A DNA stretch of 64,000 nt. It comes from Stomorhina lunata. Lineage: Eukaryota > Arthropoda > Insecta > Diptera > Rhiniidae. A program made the translations under genes and the position numbers. The stretch covers positions 73,776,629-73,840,628 of the forward strand of contig OW121741.1 of the NCBI GenBank assembly GCA_933228675.1, given 5' to 3'. The notes beneath the pieces were generated by a model. The model did no database searches, was not told the DNA's origin, and saw only the letters and a list, made by a program, of their open reading frames with translations. This document shows, in pieces, positions 11,707 through 21,528 of the stretch. Each line of letters opens with the position of its first letter. Position 1 is the first letter of the stretch.

Positions 11707-13082
11707 AGTAAAAATCATGATTTAACATTTTGTGCTATATCTGTTCTTGTTCTTTTGTTTATAACTCGAACACCTATAAACCGATTTGAATAAAGTCTTT
11801 AGCAAAGGTTATCTAGAGAAAACGTTTTATGAATCTGATACAAAAAAAGGTTCTAAAATAAATCCTTTTTTTCTCATAGCAGTTATTACTTGATTTAAAA
11901 ACAAAACTATTCGAGTTATATTATTTATATCTTGAAAAATTATGAAACGATTTCGATCCAGAGATAATGTATCGTTATGATAGGAAAATAAAGAAGTATC
12001 GATAAAATATTATTTTCAGAATATGGATATCTTTCAATTGATTACCTTATAATTCTCATAGCCCCAAATGGGTTAATTTATAAGTATAACTAAAAAATTG
12101 AATAAGTTTTTTTTCAAAAAATGTTCTTGTTAAATGGCGTCTTTCTGAAATTTATTTTTCTGTTTAAATTTACATTAATTGGAGCACATTATTAAGTTCA
12201 ACGACATTTTTCATTAATTTTTGGTTGAAAATATTTTTATAATTAATGACAATTTTTTATATAAACAAAAAGCGAAATACGGGGGGCCTGTTTGGAGGAA
12301 AATTCTTAACAAATTTTTTTAACAACATTTCCCTAAACTTTTAAAAATTACCTGAGATTAACACTTAAAGTCTCTAGAAATTAAATTTTCAGTCAAGGCC
12401 TCCTTTAGTTTAGAGAATATTAAAGAAAATATTTAATCCAAAAAATTTAAGTAAAATTTTATATATTTATTTTTCTTTAATCTTTTACAACATTTTTATG
12501 GTTTTTGGCCCGTTTTAGTGTAAAACAATAATTAATTGAAGGTTAATGTCTAGCAAATATTTGGGGATTGCTTAAGACATTTCTGTTAAGTTTTTTGATA
12601 TTAAATAAAATTTTACTATAAGATTTTTGTTAATTTTTTTCAATTTTTTATTTGTTTACTTTTTGTTCAATTTTTTTTTGATTATTAATTTGAAGCACCA
12701 TTTAGTTGTTTGGTCTCTAGATTTATTGGGAAAGACCACTAAAATTTTGAATAGGAGAAAAAAATAACATCATTAAAATGACTGCTAATAAAATAAATAT
12801 ACAAAAATGGGATTAATAAATTGTAAATAAAGAAAAATTTCGAGGTTATCTTTTATGAAATATTTTTAAAGTATTTTAATTAAAGCGAGACAAATTTTGT
12901 AGTGTTTTTGAAATATTATCATAAAACTTAATTTGAATATTTACAAAAAAAATTAATTTAAATCTGTGGCCTAATTAAGGCATTTATGAGTAAGAAATTA
13001 TATATTTTATAAATCTTGTTGCATAGTTTTAGGAGGTTTAAAATATGTACATCTAAATCAGTGACATATAAGCATATTTTCG
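11707..13082. other. 1.4-kb spacer between the two inverted 31-bp arrays
   Basis: AT-rich intronic DNA. About 11755-11830 resembles one diverged monomer of the family at 28.7-37 kb (ACCGATTTGAATAAAG, ATCTAGAGAAAACGTT). At 13012-13037 there is a copy of GCATACTTTTAGGAGG (here GCATAGTTTTAGGAGG), immediately before the next array. No gene seen. Confidence 0.55.
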
Positions 13083-14379
13083 ATTGACGATAGAAAGACT
13101 TTTCTATAGAAAAGTTGACGATAGGAGGACATTTCTATAGAAAAGTTGACGATAGGAAGACATTTCTATAGAAATTTTGACGATAGGAAGACATTTCTAT
13201 AGAAAAGTTGAAGATAGGAAGACATTTTTATAGAAAAGTTGACGATAGGAAGACATTTCTATAGAAAAGTTGACGATAGGAAGATATTTCTATAGAAAAG
13301 TTGATGATATTAAAACATTTATATAGAAAAGTTGACGATATTAAAACATTTCTATAGAAAAGTTGAATATATAAAAACATTTCTATAGAAAAGTTGACGA
13401 TAGGAAGACTTTTCTGTAGAAAAGTTGACGATAGGAAGACTTTCTATAGAAAAGTTGACGATAGGAAGACTTTTCTATAGAAAAGTTGACGATAGGAAGA
13501 CTTTTCTATAGAAAAGTTGACGATAGGAAGACTTTTCTATAGAAAAGTTGACGATAGGAAGATTTTCTATAGAAAAGTTGACGATAGGAAGACTTTTCTT
13601 TAGAAAAGTTGACGATAGGAAGACTTTTCTTTAGAAAAGTTGACGATAGGAAGACTTTTCTTTAGAAAAGTTGACGATAGGAAGACTTTTCTATAGAAAA
13701 GTTGACGATAGGAAGACTTTTCTATAGAAAAGTTGACGATAGGAAGACTTTTCTATAGAAAAGTTGACGATAGGAAGACTTTTCTATAGAAAAGTTGACG
13801 ATAGGAAGACTTTTCTATAGAAAAGTTGACGATAGGAAGACTTTTCTATAGAAAAGTTGACGATAGGAAGACTTTTCTATAGAAAAGTTGACGATAGGAA
13901 GACTTTTCTATAGAAAAGTTGACGATAGGAAGACTTTTCTATAGAAAAGTTGACGATAGGAAGACTTTTCTATAGAAAAGTTGACGATAGGAAGACTTTT
14001 CTATAGAAAAGTTGACGATGGGAAGACTTTTCTATAGAAAAGTTGACGATAGGAAGACTTTTCTATAGAAAAGTTGACGATAGGAAGACTTTTCTATAGA
14101 AAAGTTGACGATAGGAAGACTTTTCTATAGAAAAGTTGACGATAGGAAGACTTTTCTATAGAAAAGTTGACGATAGGAAGACTTTTCTATAGAAAAGTTG
14201 ACGATAGGAAGACTTTTCTATAGAAAAGTTGACGATAGGAAGACTTTTCTATAGAAAAGTTGACGATAGGAAGACTCTTCTATAGAAAAGTTGACGATAG
14301 GAAGACTCTTCTATAAAAAAGTTGACGATAGGAAGACTCTTCTATAAAAAAGTTGACAATAGAAAGAAATTTCTATAGT
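13083..14379 (-). repeat. 31-bp minisatellite, ~42 units, inverted copy
   Basis: The unit is the reverse complement of that in 10182-11706 (AAAAGTTGACGATAGGAAG plus TTTTCTATAGAAAA). The left edge carries GACATTT variants, the core GACTTTT, and the right edge GACTCTTC. The GACATTT (= AAATGTC) edge faces the matching edge of the left array, as expected if one array arose by inverted duplication of the other. Confidence 0.98.
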
Positions 14380-15375
14380 TATTAGTCAAACTTTATTATG
14401 GTGTTGTCAGATTTTAGCTATTGACATTAATGTTGCCACTTCTCGTTACTTAAATAGTAAACCTCTTATCTAATCAAAAATTCGAGAAAATATTTTTAAA
14501 CACGTTTCTTTAACTTATGTTTAACTTTTGTTTTACTCTTATTCAATCTTTCTAATTAAATTTTGAAATACAAAAAGATGAGTTTTGTATTGATTGTTCT
14601 AGCAGATACATTTGCTATTTTATAGATACAAATCACATGTTAGAAACTCGTGTATCTAAAAAATAATTCTTAAGTGACCAGAAACGATAGACAAAATAAA
14701 AAAGAAACAAATAATTATGGGGAATTGTGGGTTTAAAAGGAATTAATATCCAACAAAGACTAAATTGAAGCAAAAACTTTCTCAACAAAATTTGTGTGAA
14801 CTGAGTCTTATTTTCCCCCTTAAATATAAATATTTGAATAGTTTGGAACATACTCTAAAATATGGTCGTTTTTAAAACCAAAGAAGACAAATTTCTTTGT
14901 CGTGTAATCACCTCAATCTCTTTGACCCCAATTTCTTTAATGTCAAGTAATTTGTTGAGATTTTGTTAGGAAATATTCAAATAATTAAGTTCTCTAATAA
15001 ATCTTAATTACAATTATCTATATTCAAAGCCCTAGAAATAATCTTTAAATTCCTTAGATTCCATGTCCCTTATAGCTACAACTTGGCATTAAAAATTGTC
15101 GATCTTCAAAATCTTTTAAATACTTGAGATTAATGATTTTTAAGAAAACATAAAAAAAACAATTTTCCTGAAAGTGCTAAAGTGTTAAATAATTTTCCCT
15201 AATTTAAAGAAAACAAAAAAAAAAAAAACAGAAAATTCCTAAGAAAAACTATTTTTATGCCAAAAAACAAAATCATTTAATGACTTTTAAAACATCTGAA
15301 ATATTTAAAATTTCTCTTGGTTTTTATTCGAATTGATATTTAATTTTCGTGTTCATTCAAATGTCTTCAACCTAC
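14380..15375. other. Intronic DNA up to exon 3, no other feature seen
   Basis: Unique-looking AT-rich sequence without open frames that resemble proteins. The 72-codon frame at 14851-14633 has no recognisable motif. Confidence 0.5.
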
Positions 15376-15531
15376 CTCTCTTAAATGATCCAAATCGGCC
15401 TTATTCCCCACCAAATAGGCTGTGGGTGCATTCTGTAAAGATTTAAATTCGGCCAAACATTTGGCCGCATATTCAAAACTGCTGCGTTGCGTTATATTAT
15501 AGACAATCATGCAGGCATCGGACCATAAAAC
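15376..15531 (-). CDS. Ras-like GTPase (RASL11 type), coding exon 3
   Basis: Residues 85-136 (156 bp, 52 codons, phase 0 at both ends). The acceptor is TTTCAACAG before VLWSDACMIVYNIT and the donor is GTAGGT after LDHLRE. WSDACMIVYNITQRSSF (87-103) matches the beta4/alpha3 region of Ras proteins (GFLCVFAIN in Ras). LVGNKADL (124-131) contains the G4 motif NKxD (127-130), which gives guanine specificity. NKADL.H followed by a V and then EVSV.E is the pattern I recall for RASL11. Clean, uninterrupted frame. Confidence 0.94.
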
Positions 15532-17910
15532 CTGTTGAAATGAGAATAAGAAAATTTAGGAAAAGAAAAATATTAGAAAAGTTTTAGTTAAAAACTACAA
15601 AAATATTTTTGTTTGATTTTTTAAGAATATTTTTTCGAGATTTTTTGTGTCTTGGTTTAGTTTTTGTTATTTTATTTTCTTTAGATTTTTGTTGGATTTT
15701 TCGGGGAAAATTTTAAGAAAATATACAAAATGTTTGTTGATAAATAAAAAATTTTTTTGTTATAAAAATTATAAAAATATTTTGAAATTTGTGCTATTTA
15801 CAGTATAAACACAAAATGTGCAATTTTGTAGAAAAGAAACTTAAAACTTATAGGAAAGTGTGTCAGAGATAAAATTTCTTATAAGGTATGAAAATTCGTT
15901 ATTAAAAATATAACACACTCTTCTTATGTGTGCTTTGCTCGACTATACGTGTATAGTCTTTCCTACAGCCTATTTTGAAGCCATATTCATTATCATACCA
16001 TATTCATTATCTTCTTAATTATTAAAAATGAATGCCACTTTTCGTGGTAATTTTATACATAACTCAAGAACAGGTTCACCTATCAAAACCAAATATTTAG
16101 GCTTCGTTCCGACTATTACGTAAATAATTTATGTGAAGTTTGCTCAAAATCGGTCTAGCGGTTCTACATTTATCACATTTTTTGTAACAAATTATTAAGT
16201 TTTTTTTTTTGGGTTTATAAAATCCATGGAAATTTTTTTATATCTTAATATATTAAAAATAATGACACTTTTCGTTGTAATAACTCAAGAACTGGCTCAG
16301 CTATCCAAACCAAATGTTAAGTTTATTCCGACCATTGATTATATGGTTTATATGAAATTTGCTCAAAACCGGTAGAGCGGTTCTTCATTTATCACATTTT
16401 TTGTAATAAACAAATTCGTATTTTTTTTAGAGTTTATAAAATCCATGGAAATTTTTTATATTTACATCTTTCTTAATATGTAAAAATGATAACTCAATAA
16501 CGGTCTCACCTATCGAAACCAAATGTTTAGGCTTTGTTTCGACTTTTTTGTAGATAGTTTATGTGAAGTTTGCTCAAAATCGGTCGAGCGGTTCTTCGTT
16601 TATCATATTTTTTTTTTGTTACAAATTCATTAGTTTTTTTTTAAATCCATGGAAATTTTTTATATTTATATATTGTCTGAATATATAAAAATTAATGTCA
16701 CTTTTTGTTGTAATTTTATAACTCAATAACGGTCTCACCTATCCAAACCAAATATTAAGGCTTTATTCCGGCTATTTAGTGGATAGTTTATGTAAAGTTT
16801 GTTCAAATCGATCACGCAGTTATTCATTTATCACATTTTTTGTAAAAAATTAATTAGTATTTTTTTAGAGTTTATAAAATCCATGGAAATTTTTTATATT
16901 TACATATTTTATAATATATGTAGTTTCCATCTATTGTATAAACTCTATAAATTATCTTCTTCTGTATATATAAAATGAAATTTTGTATATGCACTTGATC
17001 ATGTTATGATCTTTGGCAAAGTTGTTGTGCATGAGCAGACGACGTTTTCTAAGTTAGTATTCCCCGTAGGTGGCGCCACTAAAAATTACTCAAAATTAAT
17101 TAAATCGTAAACAGTGCATTTGATCATGATATGATCTTTCACAAAGTTGTTGCGTATAAGCCGACTAAGGTTTCTAAGTTGACGATCCGATAGATGGCGC
17201 CACTGAAAATAATTCAAAATGAATTGAATCGTAAACGATGCTTATGATCATGTGTGTCAATAAAATGATTCAAGATCAATAAAATGATTTCCTTCAAATT
17301 TATGGTACAGCCTAGCCAAGCAATTATATCACTTAAGAGCCAAATACAAATAATTTTTTTGATTTCTATAATTTTATCTTAATTCAATTTATTTGACTTA
17401 AAAAAATTTAAATGAAATTTCAGTCATGATGGAAGGATAGTATGGCCTGAGTACATACAAGCCATTAGCAGTGTCAAAACTATTTATTACAAAATGCAAA
17501 AAAAATTGAAAATGCATTTAAGAAATTTTGTTCAAATAAAAGCAAATCAAGGTTCACTGAACCAAACGGAACCAAACAAGAAATATTTCTTTAATTTTAA
17601 ATAATAAACAGAAAAAGTAATTCAATGTCAAAAACCTTTAAACAAAATTTTTTTAAGTAAAAAAAAAAGAAATATTTTTTTGTAAAAAAAATTTAAACAC
17701 AAATATTCTACTTTTTCTGTTGCCAATGAAGAAAATGGAAATACTTTTACACAAAAGAATTGAAAACTGTTTACACATGTTAAGAATTACAATTTGTTTC
17801 AAGACACAAAAAAGCCCATATTTTCCTTCATAATTTATTATTTATTAATATTAATAAGGTCTTGATCTTTTTAGTTGTTTATTTTTTTGATTTTATTATA
17901 ATTTACTTAC
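15532..17910 (-). other. Intron 2 of the GTPase gene (2.4 kb)
   Basis: GT-AG intron with donor GTAAGT at 17910 and acceptor TTTCAACAG ending at 15532. More than half of it is the Helitron-like element at 15941-17330. The remaining parts, 15532-15940 and 17331-17910, show no gene or ordered repeat. Confidence 0.85.
15941..17330 (+). mobile_element. Helitron-like element with internal tandem units (copy A)
   Basis: It starts with a hairpin GACTATAC-GT-GTATAGTC followed by TTTCCTACAGCCTATTT, as does the copy at 24031. There follow about four units of 180-240 bp, each with ATAACTCAAGAACGG-type, ACCTATCCAAACCAAAT, GCTCAAAATCGGTC.AGCGG and AAATCCATGGAAATTTTTTA phrases. Two units then follow with GATCATGTTATGATCTTT, AAAGTTGTTGCG and GGTGGCGCCACT. 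No coding capacity. Non-autonomous Helitron is an inference from the style of sequence; ends and target site are not proven. Confidence 0.7.
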
Positions 17911-18086
17911 TTGTTCCATGGGAAATTCATTTTCCTGCTCATCGCCATCACAACTTCCGGCATAAACATCAACAATTTCAACTTCCGTCAGTCCTGTCTC
18001 CAATGTTATTGTCTTGTTGTACAACAAATCTGTATTTGAACGATATTCACCAATAAATCGATTTGTGAGGTAGCGTACTGTCAAAG
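17911..18086 (-). CDS. Ras-like GTPase (RASL11 type), coding exon 2
   Basis: Residues 26-84 (176 bp). It enters one base into codon 26 after a TTCCATTTCAG acceptor and leaves in phase 0 at GAACAA|GTAAGT. It encodes helix 1, switch I and the start of switch II. LTNRFIGEYRSNTDLLYNKT (32-51) closely follows the RASL11 pattern LT.RFIG.Y..N...LY. The G3 region is EIVDVYAGS (62-70). It reads D-V-Y-A-G rather than the DxxG of Ras, and the catalytic Gln61 equivalent is absent. It is followed by an acidic stretch CDGDEQENEF (71-80). Loss of this exon would shift the frame, because 176 is not a multiple of three. The exon is flanked by inverted element copies (15941-17330 and 18790-19790). Confidence 0.94.
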
Positions 18087-18789
18087 CTGAAATGGAAAAG
18101 AGGGGGTAAAATGTTATTGGAGTTAATAATGCAAAGATTTTCTTAAAATTTTCTTAAATTATTCTAGCAATTTTTTTTAAGTTCATGATATACAGAAGTT
18201 CTGCCCTTCGCTGCTTTATATAGAAGCCCACATTGTGGTCTACAACTAATTTGTGAAAAAAAACTTGTTAAAGACATTTTTATTATAAAAACGCTCTGAT
18301 TTAGTGCTAATCATCTTAAACAATTAAAAATTATAAACAAAATATTTTCAAAAATATCTGGTTGAGATTCCCATGTAAAACCATAAATTAAAAACTAAAG
18401 AATTATAATCATAAATTAAATGATGACCTGAATAGCAGAAGACTAACTAAAACACAGCAGCTAAAGAATATTTAATATTAGGGGTATTCAAGAGGTGAGG
18501 TTTTACAACATATATATCAGATGATTCAAGATCTTAAAAATTAAATGATTTTAAGTCATAATGATTATAAATGAATATTAAAATATTATCAAGTTAAACC
18601 TTGTGATTCTTCCATTCGTATTGAAAATACTTATATATTTCAGCGCCTAAATCATGTGCTTAAGAACTGAGGCTTTCACTTACACAAGAAATTTTTGCTC
18701 ATGCGTTCGAGCAGAAAAACAACTTTATTTTCATTTGTTAGAATTAGAAAAGCCAGTATAGTTTTGTTAAAAATAAAAGCGAATTTCCG

Positions 18790-19790
18790 AAACTAGCTGT
18801 ACCATGCGACACCAACCTAAATAAATTTGAAGGAAAGACATTACTCAAATATCCAATTAATTTGAATCATTTTATTAATTCTGTCCAATCAACATATAAT
18901 CGAATGCATAGTTCACGACTTAATTAATTTTCAATCATTCTCAGTGACGCCATCTATCGGAAATTAATTTCACCAACTTAGAAAAATCCGACGACTCATG
19001 CTCAACAAATTTTTATAAAGATCATTATCAAATACACGGTTTATGATTTAATTCATTTTGAGTAATTTTCAATGGCGCCACCTATCGGAAATTGGTCACA
19101 GCACCTGAGAAAGCTTCGTTGGCTTATACGCAACAACTTTGCTAAAGATTATAACAAGATCAAATGCAAAGTTTACTGTTCCATAAAGGATATACAGACA
19201 AACATTAATTTTTATATAAATAGAAGAAGGTAATTTATAGAGTTTATACAATGTATGGAAATTTTTAATATTTACATATCGTATAATGAATGTAAATATA
19301 AAAAGGTATGATTTATATCATTTTGAGTAATTTTCAATGGCGCCACCTGTAGGAAATTGGTCACACCAACTGAAAAACCTTCGTCGGCTCATACTCAACA
19401 ACTTTGATGTAGATAATAACAAGATCAAAGAAAAGTTTACTGTTCTATAAGGGAAATACAAAAATTATTTTTTATATAAATAGAAGAAAATAATTTATAG
19501 AGTTTATACAATACATGGAAATTTTTTATATTTACATATCGTATAATATGATATGTAAGTATAAAAAATTTCCATAGATTTTATAAACTTTCAAAAAAAT
19601 ACTAATTAATTTGTTACAAAAATTATGATAAATGAAGACCGATTTTGAGCAAACTTTATATAAACCTTCTACTAAATAGTCCAAAACAAAGCCTAAACAT
19701 TTGGTTTATATAGGTGAGCCCATTTTTGAGTTATAAAATTACAACGAAAAGTGGCATTAATTTTTATATATTTAGATATGTCAACGCTGT
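18790..19790 (-). mobile_element. Helitron-like element, inverted copy (copy B)
   Basis: Reverse complement of the modules in copy A. AAATTTGAAGGAAAGACATT near 18820 pairs with the 17285-17300 region. Three GGCGCCACCT/GACGCCATCT units (about 18955, 19075 and 19335) and one unit with CCATAGATTTTATAAAC, GACCGATTTTGAGCAAAC and TTACAACGAAAAGTGGCATT (19570-19780) follow in inverted order. It sits in intron 1, 0.7 kb from exon 2, with copy A 0.6 kb away on the other side. Confidence 0.75.
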
Positions 19791-21074
19791 GTTAGCAGAA
19801 TGTCTATTCCTATCACTCGTGTTAACAAAATCGAAAAGTGAATATCACTGTTTTAGTGAAAAACAAATGCAATTTGAGCTTTGAAGCCAAAATGAGGTTT
19901 TTGGAATATTTTTTTTTTTTTCTTAAAGAAAACTAGGTCATTTTTTTATGAAATATCTCGAAGATCTTTGTGTTTTTTCAATATTAACAATAAAAATTCT
20001 TTTGAGTTGAAATATAATAAAAAATATCATTCATTTAATATGATCCTAATGATGAAAACCACATTCCTTTCAATTTTGTTCTCGAAATTTTTCATTGAAA
20101 ATATTTTAGAATATTAGACGCGTGCCCTTCCTCAATTTTTGAACACTAATTATTTAGTGAAAGATATTCACGGCAGATGTTCCCTACAAATGTTTTTCAA
20201 ATTTCATTTTGAGATCATTTTTTTTCTTTTTTTTTTATTGCCAAGAAAATTTGTATTTCATTTTGAGTGTTTTTTGAAAATGTTACAAGGAAAATTAAAA
20301 AAAAATGTTGAGGTATTCATTTGTATCTCATAGCTCTAGAAATAAACACCTGCTGGGTATTTGTTGGTGAGTTGGTTGGTTGCAACACATTTGCTTTAAG
20401 ATCTTAATAGATCCCAGCAATTATTTAAGCAGTAGCGCCCTGCAGTTTTTGTTTATTTGCTTTTGTTATTAGTTGAGAAGAGGCCTGGCCAAAATAGCTT
20501 TTGGGGAATACTAAATAATTTGAAAATATTCGCATATATATACCTTTACATTAGCTTGTTTGCTCTCTTTTAGTTCATGAATAATGCCTTGAAGAATTCT
20601 CTTTCGTACACCCAAATTTATCCCATATGGGATCGTCAATTGCCAGATAGCAACACTGGTATTGCCCTATCTCGTAAGGTTAAATGATATAATGCTTTAG
20701 TAATAACTTGTAGCAAGCTTACTAACACAAGTGTTAAACTTCAAAATGTGTTATGATAAATAGTATAATAATAAAAACTGAACCCTTGCGATAGAATTAC
20801 TTGTGTATATAATATACAAAAAGCTTTAAAGTCCAATAATAGAATAAGCTTTCAGAAGAAAAGTTTTCTAATCATGTTCACTTCTTGTATATATATAAAA
20901 ACCAGTTGTGTGCGCTAATGATGGATTCACGATCACATCGCTTCACCATTTTTAACCAAATTTAGAGCGTATCTTCGTAAAGGTTCAGAGCAGGTTTGTG
21001 TTTATAAAATAACTCGATAGGTGGCGTCATTACAAAGATATGACCCTTTATATTTATAGCAAAACCATTTACTA
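19791..21074. other. Intronic DNA, no gene; possible Helitron-like scrap
   Basis: Mostly unique AT-rich DNA. At about 20905-21050 the phrases GCGCTAATGATGGATTCACG and CTCGATAGGTGGCGTCATTA resemble the element family with GGTGGCGCCACT. The short open frame at 20139-20333 has no recognisable motif. Confidence 0.45.
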
Positions 21075-21490
21075 TTTTCGAGATATAGCGTTATTTAAAA
21101 AATGTAGGAGGTTGTACATTACATTTTAGCGCAACTCGAAAACTGTTTATTTTCTTGGACTAAGTGAAAAAAATCGAAATTCGGGAACAAAATTATCTTT
21201 CAGAAATACTCACTATTTTTTTAGTTGTTCTGGAAATAAATTTTTTGTTAGCCAAAAAAAAATTTTTTTGAAAAATCAAAAAACAAAGTAACAAAAAATA
21301 TTTTTTTTTGGCAAACAAAAAAATGTATTTCTAAAACGACGAAATAAAAAACAATTCATGTTACGGAGAGATAATTTTGTTGCCGAATTTCGGTTTTTTT
21401 ATTTAGTTCAGGAAAATAAACAGTTTTTGAGTAACTCTAATATTTATTGCGCAACCTCCTTCAATTTTTAATAACGCAATTTTTGAGATA
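21075..21490. mobile_element. Foldback/MITE-like element with ~200-bp imperfect arms
   Basis: The left arm (about 21075-21265) contains AGGAGGTTG, AAAACTGTTTATTTTCTTGG, CGAAATTCGGGAACAAAATT and AAATTTTTTGTTAGCC. The right arm (about 21300-21490) carries the same phrases inverted (GGCAAACAAAAAAATG, AATTTTGTTGCCGAATTTCG, GAAAATAAACAGTTTTTGAG, CAACCTCCT). Arms are imperfect but clearly paired. No target-site duplication or coding region found. Confidence 0.7.
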
Positions 21491-21528
21491 AGATCTAGTT
21501 TTCGAGATAACTAGATCTTACCTCAAAA
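21481..21528. repeat. Strong 20-bp hairpin
   Basis: TTTTGAGATAAGATCTAGTT (21481-21500) is inverted at 21509-21528 with a single mismatch and an 8-base loop. It lies at the outer edge of the foldback element. A chance arm of this length is unlikely. Function unknown. Confidence 0.85.

Larger units (their letters stand above)
6779..15375 (-). other. Intron 3 of the GTPase gene (8.6 kb)
   Basis: GT-AG intron between exons 3 and 4, with donor GTAGGT at 15375 and acceptor TTGCAG at 6779. Well over a third of it is 31-bp minisatellite in three blocks (8222-9014, 10182-11706, 13083-14379). The last block is inverted relative to the other two. No alternative coding exon was recognised. Confidence 0.85.

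Noticed and set aside
8222..14379. CRISPR-like regular repeats of 31 bp
   Set aside because: Units are head-to-tail with no unique spacers, in the introns of a eukaryotic gene, so these are minisatellites.
17862..18056. Plus-strand 64-codon frame over exon 2
   Set aside because: Antisense shadow of the true exon, running into intron sequence.
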